DNA of 64,000 nucleotides from Fimbriimonadaceae bacterium (GTDB lineage Bacteria; Armatimonadota; Fimbriimonadia; Fimbriimonadales; Fimbriimonadaceae), in contig CP075364.1 of assembly GCA_019454105.1 (NCBI GenBank), positions 1,367,362 through 1,431,361 on the forward strand, in the 5' to 3' direction. This document shows, piece after piece, positions 7,501 through 16,142 of this stretch. How positions within the stretch are numbered: position 1 is the stretch's first letter; each line of letters opens with the position of its first letter. The position numbers were made by a program, and so were the translations under genes. A model generated the notes under the pieces. That model was not told the origin of the DNA and ran no database searches. It saw only the letters and a list, made by a program, of their open reading frames with translations.

Positions 7501-8090
7501 GCGGCCAGATGACGGCGGTGGGCTTTGACCTCTATTCCCAGCTGATCGATAGTGAGGTGAAGTTCCTCAAGACCTATGCGGACGGTGAGCGGCCAGAGGC
7601 GTACGACGACCCGTTGGCCGGGCTGGAGCCGTTGCCTTCGTTGGACTTGCCGGTCAAGGCACTCATTCCGGCGGACTTTATCGAGGACGAGGGGCAGAGG
7701 CTGTACTACTACAAGCAACTGATGGCGGTGCGGGAGGTCTCGGCCCTGGGGCCGCTGGCACAGGAGATCGAAGACCGGTATGGGACGGTGCCGCGCGAGG
7801 TGAAGTCGGCGTTCGACGTGATGGCGTGCCGGCTCGGGTGCGTGGAGCTCCAGATCGAGAAGGTGGACGGGAACGGAGGTCGGTTGGCGGTGACCTTCAG
7901 GCAGACCGCCGAACATTCGCCCCGGGTGTTCAGTATCTTGCAGCGGGCGCGGCGGGAAGCGTACTTGTCGCAGGACGTCTTGGTCTGGCCGTTCACGGGG
8001 GACCCGGTGGCGGCTGTGAGGGAGATGCTCGACGCGCTGCGCTCGGCCATCGTCGCCGTCGAAGAGCAGCGGGCGATGCTACGGAGCTAG
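4563..8090 (+). CDS. mfd: Transcription-repair coupling factor Mfd
   Basis: Mfd removes RNA polymerase stalled at DNA lesions and recruits UvrA for nucleotide excision repair. With GTG 4563 the protein is 1175 residues, close to the usual 1150. Visible domains in order: a UvrB-like N-terminal module; the RNA-polymerase interaction domain near residues 490-555 (GDFVVHINFGIGVYQG); a superfamily 2 translocase with Walker A GDVGFGKTE at 644-652, the DEEQ box near 743 and LSATPIPRTL; and a C-terminal TRCF domain. The frame is open to 4356, but that extension translates repeat DNA. The stop codon overlaps the stop of the convergent GH130 gene (CTAG). Confidence 0.95.
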   Translation: MRLQEFPDWLLAQEGFRDSVAALGPGSRCFGLAAEARPLWAAALYRHSPCKLLVVASSYERALHWQARLTLCGVPGDQVRLLPSGQSALFEDAAPETVALSDRIGAVKSLTEPEPGIVVATAASALERTLPAELLESAFLSVRVGDQADPLEVVRRLQVLGYELAEPVRVPGQVSRRGGILDVFPMGRGLPVRLEWFDDLVESAREFDPMTQRSVGPASGLFVSPSRETLYSGPPGEIADLVEGSLEAEADRLGSEAGARLRELVSGDVTALRQGVFFDRLDLYRPLLHPESGSAVDLLPDDGWLVLDEPLELEAVANRAEEELAQALEHRAARGEILHSTALDFMLPAAHLGRGARTLALSAMDAVPDWTPPGAAHQLGVKSLEPYRGQAAALGQALTNWIREGGLKVAVSTDQPNRAKAMLQQIELFPLDAPPEDGSGLWIVDGNLAGGFVCPEQGWGVVTDHELFGVGRLKLPQRKFSEGVPVSTVLDLKPGDFVVHINFGIGVYQGLVRRTDQTGIEKEYLVIDYKAPDRLFVPADQLDRIQKYLAPEDAPPKIHRLTGGEWQKAVGKAREEAREFARDLIRLYAERRKVTRPGFGPDSPWQAEMEHTFPWVETPSQHTAIVEVKQDLQTDYPMDRLVCGDVGFGKTEVAVRAAFKVAQAGRQVAVLCPTTILSEQHYRNFAERMAGFPTRVALLNRFTGPGERRAVKEGLASGEVDIVIGTHALLNESLEFRDLGLLVIDEEQKFGVKHKEALKKIRASVDVLTLSATPIPRTLSMALMDIRPMSLINDPPPGRLPIRTFVRPFGKEVVREALLRELARGGQVFYVSNRVEGIYHIAERVRQLVPTARVAVGHGQMGEKELEPVMLGFIKGEIDVLVSTTIVESGLDIPNANTLIVENADRFGLAQLYQLRGRVGRSDRQAYAYFLYSSSKELTEGAWSRLKALQEFSSLGSGYSLAFRDLQIRGAGDLLGAKQSGQMTAVGFDLYSQLIDSEVKFLKTYADGERPEAYDDPLAGLEPLPSLDLPVKALIPADFIEDEGQRLYYYKQLMAVREVSALGPLAQEIEDRYGTVPREVKSAFDVMACRLGCVELQIEKVDGNGGRLAVTFRQTAEHSPRVFSILQRARREAYLSQDVLVWPFTGDPVAAVREMLDALRSAIVAVEEQRAMLRS

Positions 8091-9058
8091 CCCCGAAGGA
8101 CGAAGTCGACCACCTCGCCGACCTCGGCGAAGGCCAGGGCGGTGACCGTGTCGGCCGCTCCGTAATAGATGGCCAGGCGTCCTGTGTCCCCGTCGGCCAG
8201 GGCCGCGCACGGGAAGACCACGTTCGGCACATCGCCGACCCGCTCATAGGGCTCATGGGGTGCCATGAGGTAGCGCGAGCCGCGGGAGCGGATCCGCCAG
8301 GGCTCGTCCAAGTCAAGCAGGCAAGCCCCCCAGTGGTAGACATAGCCGCTACAGCTGGTCAAGACGCCGTGATAGATCAAGAGCCAACCTTCGGTAGTCT
8401 CGATGGGGGCCGGGCCTGCCCCAATCTTGGTGCTCTCCCAAGGTTGCGTTGGCCCCATCACCCACCGATGACGGCCCCAGTGCACCAAGTCCTCGCTCTG
8501 GGACAGGAAGATCTCGCCGAACGGGGTGTGGCCAGGATCGCTGGGGCGGCTCAGGAGCATGTACCGGCCCTGGACCCGGCGCGGGAAGAGGACTCCGTTC
8601 CGGTTGAAAGGGAGCAGGGCATTCTCGATCAATTCAAAGCGTCGGAAGTCGTCAGTGACACCGAGACCGATGGTCGGGCCGTGCCACCCATTGCACCAGA
8701 CGACATAGTAGCGACCTTCCAGGGGAACAACGCGAGGGTCATAGCCGTAAGCGGGCGCATCGACCCCTTCAGGCAGATCCCATTCGATGGGCTCAGGGTC
8801 GATCCGCCAGGCGACTCCATCGTGAGAGAACCCGGCGTGGAGCCGCATCTCCCGACGTTGGTCGTCACATCGAAAGACTCCGGCGAACCCTTCGCCGTGT
8901 GGCACCACCGCGCTATTAAAGACGGAATTGCTGGTGGGGGTCGCGTCCCTTTGTATCACCGGGTTGTGGGGGTAGCGCCACACGGGGCCAGCGTGCCCCG
9001 CCGGTCGCGGAGCCCAGGGAATGGTGGGCAAGGCGGATCCGACGAGCTTGGCGCCCAT
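8087..9058 (-). CDS. GH130-family glycosidase/phosphorylase
   Basis: A 323-residue protein with the five-bladed beta-propeller pattern of glycoside hydrolase family 130 (beta-mannoside phosphorylases and hydrolases). Supporting features are the N-terminal P-x-x-P-V-I-Q-R, repeated W-x-x-D blade ends, the YGYDPRVV segment, TKIGAGPAPIETTEGWLLIYHG and the late VVFPCAALADGDTGRLAIYYGAADT. Family members cleave or phosphorolyse beta-mannosides; the exact substrate cannot be read from sequence. No signal peptide is evident, so a cytoplasmic role in oligosaccharide use is likely. No sugar transporter is adjacent. The stop overlaps that of mfd by 4 bp. Confidence 0.85.
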   Translation of the reverse strand: MGAKLVGSALPTIPWAPRPAGHAGPVWRYPHNPVIQRDATPTSNSVFNSAVVPHGEGFAGVFRCDDQRREMRLHAGFSHDGVAWRIDPEPIEWDLPEGVDAPAYGYDPRVVPLEGRYYVVWCNGWHGPTIGLGVTDDFRRFELIENALLPFNRNGVLFPRRVQGRYMLLSRPSDPGHTPFGEIFLSQSEDLVHWGRHRWVMGPTQPWESTKIGAGPAPIETTEGWLLIYHGVLTSCSGYVYHWGACLLDLDEPWRIRSRGSRYLMAPHEPYERVGDVPNVVFPCAALADGDTGRLAIYYGAADTVTALAFAEVGEVVDFVLRG

Positions 9059-9244
9059 GGCCCATCTTGGCGCCCGGACAAACGGCCCCGGTGCCTCCCT
9101 AGAAGGTCTGGCTAGGTCTAAAGTTCTAGAAAGTCAGGTCGTTCACCGACGGGTCAAGACGACCTATGGCCCCGAGAAGTCTAATCCGCAAGGGAACCAG
9201 GTTGGCGCCCAATCTGTTGTCTCTACTTGGTAGCGCATTCATCC
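9059..9244. other. Intergenic region before the ECF sigma gene
   Basis: This is the divergent spacer between the GH130 gene and the ECF sigma gene. I see no RNA gene. A possible ECF-type promoter is annotated separately at 9192-9221. Confidence 0.4.
9192..9221 (+). promoter_or_regulatory. Candidate ECF-type promoter
   Basis: GGGAACC (9192-9198) and GTTGTC (9216-9221) are 17 bp apart, resembling the GGAAC / nGTC boxes used by many ECF sigma factors. It precedes an ECF sigma gene, so autoregulation is plausible. This is inference from two short boxes. Confidence 0.3.
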
Positions 9245-9835
9245 GTGTCCGTGCCTCTCTCCCCCATCGATCAGCGCCGCTTCGACGAACTGGCGCGCGA
9301 GTCCTATCGAAAGGTCTACAACTTGGCCTTTCGATTGTCGGGCAATCGGTCGGACGCCGAGGAACTGACCCAAGAGGCGTATTACCGGGCCTATCGGGGT
9401 TTCGCCAAGTTCGAGGGCGACCGTCCCTTCGAGAACTGGATTTATCGGATCGTCACTCGTCTTTTCCTCGACCGGACTCGTCAACGTCGCCGCAGAGTGC
9501 ACGAAGTGAGCTATGACGCACCCGTCCAACCAGACGGCTTCGAAGGGACGGTTCGGCTCGAAACTCCCGAGCGAGGGCCCGACCCGGAGCAGGCGCTACT
9601 CAACGAGTCGTTGAGCGAGGATTTGGAACGGTCGCTGGCGCAATTGACCTCCGAGCAGCGGCGACTCGTCTGGATGGCGGACGTGGAAGGGGTCTCGTAC
9701 CGCGAGATCGCGGAAAGGACCGGTACGCCGATCGGGACGATCCGATCCCGCCTCCACCGCACGCACAAGCAGTTGCGGCAAATCCTGGCGCAGGTTCGGA
9801 TCAGCGACCCGACCCTGCGCCCAAGCTACGGCTAG
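9245..9835 (+). CDS. ECF RNA polymerase sigma factor
   Basis: A sigma-70 family ECF factor of 196 residues that directs RNA polymerase to stress- or envelope-response promoters. Region 2 is visible as YNLAFRLSGNRSDAEELTQ and the following NWIYRIVTRLFLD. Region 4 is a helix-turn-helix, GVSYREIAERTGTPIGTIRSRL. Region 3 is absent, as expected for the class. TTG 9227, GTG 9245 and GTG 9251 are all possible starts; I prefer 9245 because it leaves room for the candidate promoter. No anti-sigma gene is adjacent, so its control is unknown. Confidence 0.88.
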   Translation: MSVPLSPIDQRRFDELARESYRKVYNLAFRLSGNRSDAEELTQEAYYRAYRGFAKFEGDRPFENWIYRIVTRLFLDRTRQRRRRVHEVSYDAPVQPDGFEGTVRLETPERGPDPEQALLNESLSEDLERSLAQLTSEQRRLVWMADVEGVSYREIAERTGTPIGTIRSRLHRTHKQLRQILAQVRISDPTLRPSYG

Positions 9836-9846
9836 GCACAAAAATT

Positions 9847-9881
9847 CGCCAGCCGGCGGAGAGGCTCAAAACCGACTGGCG
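9847..9881. terminator. Possible terminator hairpin
   Basis: CGCCAGCCGG and CCGACTGGCG pair over 9 of 10 positions around a 15-nt loop, directly after the sigma-factor stop. They are followed by a moderately T-rich stretch. The rest of the gap to 10057 shows no gene. It could serve the two convergent genes on either side. Confidence 0.35.
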
Positions 9882-10057
9882 ATCCTTCTTTCGTTGCCTG
9901 TCCAGCTCTTGGAGGCTGGTTCTTCGAATCCTTCGCCCCCGGAGTCCCGAAAGGCTGGCCTTCTGAAATTATCTTCGGCTGGTTCCGGGCAGTCTTGAGC
10001 CCAATGTTTTGCTGGGCCCCGAACGAACTGAGGTCGGCGTCAGTCCCTGTGAGCCGG

Positions 10058-12457
10058 TCAAGGGGAGGGCGAGACCACAAGAGTGCCCGAAGCCAGGCGC
10101 CAGTCCCATCCAAAGATGGCTGCCGCGGCGACGCCAGACGCCCCAGAAGCCAGAGACTCCGGCCGAAGCACGGTGACGTCCGGATAGTGGACTCCTGCCA
10201 TGAAGTACGGCAAGCGCTCCGTCGTCCGGCAACCGCGCAGGTCGGTGCCACCGACGATGCCGACGAGCCCACCGTCCTGCCGCGGCAAAACGGCCAAGAC
10301 CGCGTACGATCCCGCCAAGACTCGACCCCCGAGGGCGACCTGTGCACGAGAGACCGTCAATCGCTCCGCGTCGACAAAGTGGCCCCAAGCCCGGTTCGTG
10401 TCGACGTTCCCATAAAGGACCACGTTCCGCCCTTTGAGCCGGTCGGTTTTGGCCTCCGAATCGTCCATCACCTCGAACGTTCCGTTTCCACGCACCCACC
10501 AGGTCTCAAGGTCATAGCGGGCTTTGGCTCGCGCCCAAGCGTTCTCTGCGGCGGTGCCGCCCGTCGGCAAGACCAGCACCGCCCGGTTGCCAAAGGCCGT
10601 CTTGAAGGGCCCAGCCGCCCCCGGGCGCTTCCTGGGCGAAGGCAGACCTGCGAGAGGCTCGAAGCGCCATTGGCCCTCATGCTTCCTGAGGACGGGATCC
10701 ACCATGGCATCGGGACACCGCAGTTCTTGCCCTTCGATGACGACCTTGGCCCCTGGCGAAGCGGCCAAGCGAGCGATAACGACGTTCTCCGCTTCAACGG
10801 TCAAGTGGTCACCGGTCACCGACCGAACGACACGAAGCCGCGACGGCGCCAATGGACGCTCTTGGGCCAAGACTTCGTGGTCTCCTGTGCTCGTTTCCAC
10901 CCCGACCGAAAGAGTGGACAAGCTCTGGGAGCGCCGCTCCAACGGCCCGGGAGCCCGGCGCTTCGAAAAGAAGTCAAAGATCGGTGGGTAGTCCACACAG
11001 TCCGCCCCCGGATCGGGTGTCAGGTCGTACCAGTGCCCTTGACCAGGCTCCTCGTGCCAATCAAAGTCGCGATGGAACTCGGCCAGCTTCGCCCGCATTG
11101 TCCGGGCTTCGGAGACCGGGACAACGTCGTCCGAGTCCCCATGCAGGATAAAAACGCCGTAGCTCGCTGTGTTAGGCAAGAGAAGAAGCGTGTCGCTGAG
11201 TCCCATCGTCCGCTGGAAAAGCTCTTGAACTGGGTCGGACGTGTCCCACTTCGGCCCACCGATGTAGCTGGCGAACGACACCCAACTCGCGGCCGGGGCA
11301 ATGGCCCCCCATAGCCGGGAGTGGTTCATACCGACTGACCAAGTCCCGTGTCCTCCCATCGAGTGGCCAGTGAGATAGGTCTGGGCTGGATCGCCCCCGT
11401 AGAGCCGTCGCGCTTCGCCAAGGACCTCGAGGGCGTCCTCGCGCCCCCAGTCCTCCCAGTCGAAACCAAAGGGACGGCGGTTGGTCGGGCAGACGACATG
11501 GCACCAGCGGTGCCTTCCATAGGCTTCGGCCTGTCCGGACGCCTCCACACTCGCCCCATGAAGGCTCAGGACGATTGCCTGAGCGTTCGCTTCTGTCGCG
11601 GGCTGGACAGCAAAGTACTGAACGCTTCCGTCGATGGCGCTCGCGAAGGTGTGTAGCCGCGATTGGTCCTGGCGACGGTAGCGCAGTTCGAGACCTGAAG
11701 TTTCGGGCCCACCGCCCGCAACATTGGCAAGCTTGAGCTCGATCTTGGCGGCCTCCTTCCCCGGCTCCCACTCGATGGCTGGTAGGTTGATCGCCGTTTT
11801 GCGGGAGGTCTGACCCAAGACCCGGATGTTCCGGGTCGTCCGGGCGCGGCCCTGATGGGTGGCGGTCACCGACAAAAGAAGCGGCCGAGGATCTGGGTTA
11901 ACAATGACGACGCCCGCCCATTCTGGAGCGGGCATGCCTTCTACAATGTCGGGCAACGTCTTGTCCTCTGGTTGGATGAACGGCTGCGACGGGGCAGGCA
12001 GGAGCCTCGCCCGCAGCCTTCCCCTCCCGACCAAGAACAAGAGATCGTTGCGGCCCTTCTTGAGGGCCACTGGAAGTTTGACCGTGCCCGTCGCGTAGAC
12101 GTCGCCACCCCGAGGCACGCCGTTGACGTACACCATGCCGTGGCCGGCAGCGTCCAACACCGCCGTCTGATCTCGGTCGCTGTCGATCTTCGCATAAAGG
12201 TAGCCACCACCAAGGGAGGGGTCTTCGAACCAGCCGTCCTCCTTGGCTTGTACCGCTCTCCAGACCTTGGAAGAGTCAGTGGGCCAAGCTTCGCCGGGCT
12301 GAGGAGACGTCCAGGTCCCCTTGGCCATCGCATGGGCGACCGCGTCACGGATCAGAGGGGTCCTGACCCTCGCCGAGACAGGGCCGATCGCTAATCCAGA
12401 CGTTATCTCCCAAGCGCTTGGCCCCAAGAGAGCGGCAGCGAGCGCACCAACAACCAT
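10058..12457 (-). CDS. Secreted alpha/beta-hydrolase (prolyl-oligopeptidase-like)
   Basis: A 799-residue protein with a hydrophobic N-terminal segment (MVVGALAAALLGPSAW), so probably exported. The N-terminal half (to about residue 290) is beta-rich, with YVNGVPRGGDVYATG typical of a carbohydrate-binding-like sandwich. The central part is an alpha/beta hydrolase: nucleophile Ser366 in GHSMGGHG, a candidate acid in LHGDSDDVVP and a candidate His in PGQGHWYDL. A further 300-residue C-terminal region has no match I recognise. Such proteins are peptidases or esterases; the substrate is unknown. It starts 28 bp from the divergent mutarotase-like gene. Confidence 0.75.
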   Translation of the reverse strand: MVVGALAAALLGPSAWEITSGLAIGPVSARVRTPLIRDAVAHAMAKGTWTSPQPGEAWPTDSSKVWRAVQAKEDGWFEDPSLGGGYLYAKIDSDRDQTAVLDAAGHGMVYVNGVPRGGDVYATGTVKLPVALKKGRNDLLFLVGRGRLRARLLPAPSQPFIQPEDKTLPDIVEGMPAPEWAGVVIVNPDPRPLLLSVTATHQGRARTTRNIRVLGQTSRKTAINLPAIEWEPGKEAAKIELKLANVAGGGPETSGLELRYRRQDQSRLHTFASAIDGSVQYFAVQPATEANAQAIVLSLHGASVEASGQAEAYGRHRWCHVVCPTNRRPFGFDWEDWGREDALEVLGEARRLYGGDPAQTYLTGHSMGGHGTWSVGMNHSRLWGAIAPAASWVSFASYIGGPKWDTSDPVQELFQRTMGLSDTLLLLPNTASYGVFILHGDSDDVVPVSEARTMRAKLAEFHRDFDWHEEPGQGHWYDLTPDPGADCVDYPPIFDFFSKRRAPGPLERRSQSLSTLSVGVETSTGDHEVLAQERPLAPSRLRVVRSVTGDHLTVEAENVVIARLAASPGAKVVIEGQELRCPDAMVDPVLRKHEGQWRFEPLAGLPSPRKRPGAAGPFKTAFGNRAVLVLPTGGTAAENAWARAKARYDLETWWVRGNGTFEVMDDSEAKTDRLKGRNVVLYGNVDTNRAWGHFVDAERLTVSRAQVALGGRVLAGSYAVLAVLPRQDGGLVGIVGGTDLRGCRTTERLPYFMAGVHYPDVTVLRPESLASGASGVAAAAIFGWDWRLASGTLVVSPSP

Positions 12458-12485
12458 GCAAAGAGTTTAGAATGCAGACCGCGCC

Positions 12486-13589
12486 ATGTCGCTCGTCAAA
12501 GTCCGGGGCCAAGACTCGTGGGTCGTTTCAAACGGCTCAGTCGAGGCGGCTGTCGCGCGTCTGGGCGCCCAGGTTGGGCCTGTCCGATTCAGGATAGGGG
12601 ATCGCTCCATTGAACCACTGGCGGTCGCGCCGTGGGCCGACTCGCCGCCTGACGACCAGCCCGCCGTCATCCGAGCCCTTCGAGGGGACTTTTTCTGTAT
12701 GCCCTTTGGGCACTCGGAAGACCTCTATCTGGGGGAGCGGCACCCCTTGCACGGAGAACCGGCCAATGCGACTTGGGAGCTTGAAAACCGGACTCCCGAG
12801 CGTCTCGACCTCGTGATGGAGTGCCACGTTCGCCATTGTCGGGTGCACAAGACCGTGTTCCTCTTGGACTCGGCCGTCTACCAACGCCACACCGTGCTCG
12901 GACTCGAGGGACCGATGTCCTTTGGCACGCACCTGATGATCCATGCAGAGTCTCCAGGGGCCATAGGCCTTTCCCCCCACCGGTTTGCCCAGGTGTTTCC
13001 AGGGGATTTCGAAGATCCCGCCCGAGGAGGCTATTCGTCGTTACAGCCCGGGGCTCTCATTGAAGACTTGCGGGATGCGCCTCTCGAGCGCGGGGGCACC
13101 ACCAACCTGCTCTCTTTCCCTGACCGCGAGGGCTTCGAAGATCTTGTGATGGTGGGGAGCGACTCGACCCTCGGGTTCGCGTGGAGCTCGATCACCTTCC
13201 CTGACCAAGGCTTCACGCTCTATCAGTTGAAGAACCCTAAGGTGCTCGCATCGACCCTGCTCTGGTTCTCGAACGGCGGCCGGCACTATGCCCCATGGAA
13301 TGGCCGTCACAGGCGTGTGATCGGCCTTGAAGAGGTGACCGCCTATTTCCACCTGGGGCTACGCGGGTGCGTGATGCCGAACTTGGCGCAGGATGCCGGA
13401 ATTCCGACGTACCAGGCTTTCAATTCGGGCGAAACCTTGCAGGTCAATACGGTGTTCGGCGTGGTCGAGACGCCCCCCGAGTTCGACGGTGTCGCTCGGG
13501 TCGTTGAGGCGGGCTCTGGGATCGTCCTCGTCTCCCACTCCGGCGAACACGTGGCGGCAAGAGCCGACGTGGATTTTGTGCGTTACTAG
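12486..13589 (+). CDS. Galactose-mutarotase-like hypothetical protein
   Basis: A 367-residue cytoplasmic protein with no signal peptide. Its beta-rich pattern, including FCMPFGHSEDLYLGERHPLHGEPAN, YQRHTVLGLEGPMSFGTHLM and APWNGRHRRVIGLEEV, resembles the aldose-1-epimerase superfamily of sugar-binding beta sandwiches. The conserved HGEPAN-like stretch is typical of DUF4432-like relatives. A role in sugar metabolism is likely but the substrate is unknown. It is divergent from the secreted hydrolase and is followed by an AT-rich gap. Confidence 0.55.
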   Translation: MSLVKVRGQDSWVVSNGSVEAAVARLGAQVGPVRFRIGDRSIEPLAVAPWADSPPDDQPAVIRALRGDFFCMPFGHSEDLYLGERHPLHGEPANATWELENRTPERLDLVMECHVRHCRVHKTVFLLDSAVYQRHTVLGLEGPMSFGTHLMIHAESPGAIGLSPHRFAQVFPGDFEDPARGGYSSLQPGALIEDLRDAPLERGGTTNLLSFPDREGFEDLVMVGSDSTLGFAWSSITFPDQGFTLYQLKNPKVLASTLLWFSNGGRHYAPWNGRHRRVIGLEEVTAYFHLGLRGCVMPNLAQDAGIPTYQAFNSGETLQVNTVFGVVETPPEFDGVARVVEAGSGIVLVSHSGEHVAARADVDFVRY

Positions 13590-13680
13590 TATTTTTTCTA
13601 GTTTTTGTCTCGAAAAATCGGCGACTTCTTGGGAACCCTTTAGATACAATCCTCGTTATTACTGAGGACTTAAGTCCCAA
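13590..13680. promoter_or_regulatory. AT-rich gap with weak terminator and -10 box
   Basis: Just after the upstream stop, ACTAG and CTAGT arms surround a T-run and are followed by TTTTTG (about 13585-13610), a weak intrinsic terminator. Further on, TACAAT at 13645-13650 is a good -10 hexamer for the kinase gene. I found no convincing -35 at 16-18 bp. The stretch is far more AT-rich than its surroundings, as expected of a promoter. Confidence 0.4.
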
Positions 13681-15003
13681 ATGAAGTTGACGATAGCCGA
13701 ATCCTCGCGACTGCTGGAGGCCCTGCACGGGGCCACCCGCAAGCTTGCCAGCTCCGCCGACCCTGACGCCGTCTTGCGAGACGTCCTCACGCTTTGCGTC
13801 GAAGCGGTCGGGGCCGAGGGCGGCACGATCTACATCCACGACCCGGTGACTCGCACCTTACAGTTCGCCTTCGTCACGCCGGAAGACGTGGCCATGCGCC
13901 TGGAGCGGCTCGACATTCCAGACGATTATGGGGTCGTCGGACGGGTCTTCCAGAGCGGCACGGCCGAAGTGAGCAGCTTTCCCAGGGACGGCGACCCCAA
14001 CAGAATCAGGATCCGAGAAAGAACCGGTCTGATCGTCAGGAACATGATCACGGTGCCGCTCCAGATCAAGGGTTCGACCCCGATCGGGGCGGTTCAAGTC
14101 GTGAACAAGCGCAACGGTAACTTCAACGAGAACGACGAAGCCGTCCTAGAGTCGATCTCGGACGTCTCGACCATGGCGATCACCAACGCCAGACTCTTGG
14201 AACAGCAGACGCGGGTCGCGTCGCTCGAAGGAATGGGGCGCGCCGCCCACGATCTGGCCAACAAGGCGGGCGTCCTCTCGACGATCACCGAGGACTTCCG
14301 TCGCAATCTGGACGGCCTTAAAGAGGCGCTGGGAAAGGGGCCTTCGAACTCTGAGGCCTGCTATTACCTGGAAATGCTTGAGACGTCGCTCCATGACGTT
14401 TTCGTCCCATACGGCGAACGCGTCTACCGGTATGCGCGGTTGATCAACGACCTCGCGGCCGGCAAAGAGCTGAAACCCAAAATGAAGAAGGGCCAGCTCG
14501 TCAGTGCGGTCGAAGGAGGCGTGACCTTCCTGGAGTCGCAAGCGCGCCGGAACCATGTCCGCATCGTTTACGACCTCCAGCAAGACGCGCCAGAACTTGA
14601 GTTCGACGACCTCTTCGTGATGCGGGTCATGGAGAATCTGGTCGGAAACGCGATCAAGGCGGTCAACGACTCGATCCCGAACGAATGGCTCGCCGAGCAC
14701 GCCGACGACGACGACGCCTCGTACGGCACGGTGACTGTCCGATACCGACACGTGGACGGGTGCCACATGATCGAAGTGGCCGACGACGGCCCCGGCATGT
14801 CGCCCGCCACGATCCGATCGATCCTCTCGGGCAAGGCCGTGTCCCAATGGGACCGGAGCCTGGGAACTGGGCTCGGCACCAAGGTTGTCGTCGAACTCGT
14901 CCGCGCCTTGGGAGGCCGGCTGTCCATCCGGTCGAAGCTCGGCGAAGGCTCGACCTTCGTGATCGAGCTCGGCAACTTGCCAGGACTTCCGTCTGCGGTC
15001 TAG
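13681..15003 (+). CDS. GAF-domain sensor histidine kinase
   Basis: A 440-residue signal-transduction protein. Residues about 20-175 form a GAF domain (VGAEGGTIYIHD, DYGVVGRVF, IGAVQVVNKRNG, FNENDEAVLESISDVSTMAITNARL). A dimerisation/phosphorylation region follows with candidate phospho-acceptor His190 in GRAAHDLANKAG. The C-terminal HATPase domain has the N-box MENLVGNAIKAV, the D-box VADDGPGM and the G-box LGTGLGTKVV. No membrane segment is seen, so it senses a cytoplasmic signal or partner. No response regulator is adjacent. The H-box is atypical and could mark a phosphatase or anti-sigma-like kinase. The stop overlaps that of the convergent binding protein (CTAG). Confidence 0.85.
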   Translation: MKLTIAESSRLLEALHGATRKLASSADPDAVLRDVLTLCVEAVGAEGGTIYIHDPVTRTLQFAFVTPEDVAMRLERLDIPDDYGVVGRVFQSGTAEVSSFPRDGDPNRIRIRERTGLIVRNMITVPLQIKGSTPIGAVQVVNKRNGNFNENDEAVLESISDVSTMAITNARLLEQQTRVASLEGMGRAAHDLANKAGVLSTITEDFRRNLDGLKEALGKGPSNSEACYYLEMLETSLHDVFVPYGERVYRYARLINDLAAGKELKPKMKKGQLVSAVEGGVTFLESQARRNHVRIVYDLQQDAPELEFDDLFVMRVMENLVGNAIKAVNDSIPNEWLAEHADDDDASYGTVTVRYRHVDGCHMIEVADDGPGMSPATIRSILSGKAVSQWDRSLGTGLGTKVVVELVRALGGRLSIRSKLGEGSTFVIELGNLPGLPSAV

Positions 15004-16010
15004 TACACCGAATCGGGGAAGTAGTACCGGTCCGCGTTCTCGCTCGTGACAAGTTCCACGTCCATGACCAACCGGCGCGGCATGAACTGGGCGACGCGGT
15101 CTTTGCCTGCAGTCAGGGCCGTGGCCGCGACGTGCATCCCAGCGGCGATCATCGACGGCGGATAGGTGACTGTCGCTGGGAAGACGGGGTCGCCTTCCTT
15201 CACCCTCTTGACGACCGTCTTCATGCCGCCCCCACCGACCATCCAAACGTTCGTTCGGCCCGCCTCCTTCAGAGCTTTTTCGGCCCCGAGAGCCATGTCG
15301 TCGTCGGCAGCCCAAACCGCGTCGACTTCCGCATGCTTCAAGAGCATCGTCTGAGTCACTTTATAGGACTTCTCCTGGTTCCATTCCCCGGCCTGAGCGT
15401 CCAGCAGCTGGATCCCTGGCGTGGCTCTCAGGGCCGAGGTGAACGCCTCGAACCGGGCCGTGTCGACCGTGCTCGGTATCCCTCGAAGGGCGAGGATCTT
15501 GCCGTTACCGCCCAACTTTTTGGCCATGAACTCGGCCGCCTTTCGGCCGAAGGCGGCATTGTCCCCCTCCAGGAACACGTCGGCCACCGGCTCGGTAAAC
15601 CCACGATCGACGTTCACGACATAAACGCCACGCTCGCTCGCTTTCTTGGCGATCGGCGTCAAGGGGGCGCTCTCCATGGCAAGGACGACAAGCCCGTCGA
15701 CTCCGGACGCCAACATCGTCTCGATGTCGCTCACTTGAGATTCTGGTTTGTCGGCGGTGGCGACCACCCACTCGACGTTCGGATAAAGCCCTTTGGTCTG
15801 TTGCACCCACCAAACCACCCCGCCCGTCCAACCATGGGTAGCGGCCGGGATGCTGACCCCGATCTTCACCTTTCTGGCGGGCGTGCCTGAAGGCTCCTGG
15901 GCTGAACCCGAGGAAGAGGCCGTCGGGGCTGTCCCGCACCCGGACAAACCGAGCATCAAAGCGGCGCCAACGGCGAAGGCGAGCATAGATCGGAGCGTCA
16001 TCGGTCGCAT
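15000..16010 (-). CDS. Sugar ABC transporter substrate-binding lipoprotein
   Basis: A 336-residue periplasmic-binding protein of the RbsB/D-ribose type. It has a lipoprotein signal with lipobox LSGC near residue 25 and a Ser/Thr-rich linker. The mature domain has VKIGVSIPAATHGWTGGV, ETMLASGVDGLVVLAMES, VVNVDRGF and WAADDDMALGAEKAL, the typical two-lobe pattern. It would capture a sugar or related ligand outside the membrane. No permease or ATPase gene is next to it, so it is an orphan component here. It is transcribed toward the GAF kinase. Confidence 0.85.
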   Translation of the reverse strand: MRPMTLRSMLAFAVGAALMLGLSGCGTAPTASSSGSAQEPSGTPARKVKIGVSIPAATHGWTGGVVWWVQQTKGLYPNVEWVVATADKPESQVSDIETMLASGVDGLVVLAMESAPLTPIAKKASERGVYVVNVDRGFTEPVADVFLEGDNAAFGRKAAEFMAKKLGGNGKILALRGIPSTVDTARFEAFTSALRATPGIQLLDAQAGEWNQEKSYKVTQTMLLKHAEVDAVWAADDDMALGAEKALKEAGRTNVWMVGGGGMKTVVKRVKEGDPVFPATVTYPPSMIAAGMHVAATALTAGKDRVAQFMPRRLVMDVELVTSENADRYYFPDSVY

Positions 16011-16142
16011 CTTGACACGGTGCGACGATCCTGCGCCACAGTGACGAATGAGCCCTTCGGCGGCGCTTCCCGCTAGCCCGATTGGGCATATTCTTCATAA
16101 TTCAGGCAGGCGCCGCGACGGGGCGGCAGCCGGAGCACCACG
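16011..16142. other. Divergent intergenic region
   Basis: This spacer separates the binding-protein gene (minus) from the E1 dehydrogenase (plus), so both promoters should lie here. TTGACA occurs at 16012-16017 on the plus strand, but no good -10 lies at 16-18 bp. A GGAG motif 7 bases before ATG 16143 is a usable ribosome-binding site. Confidence 0.35.
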
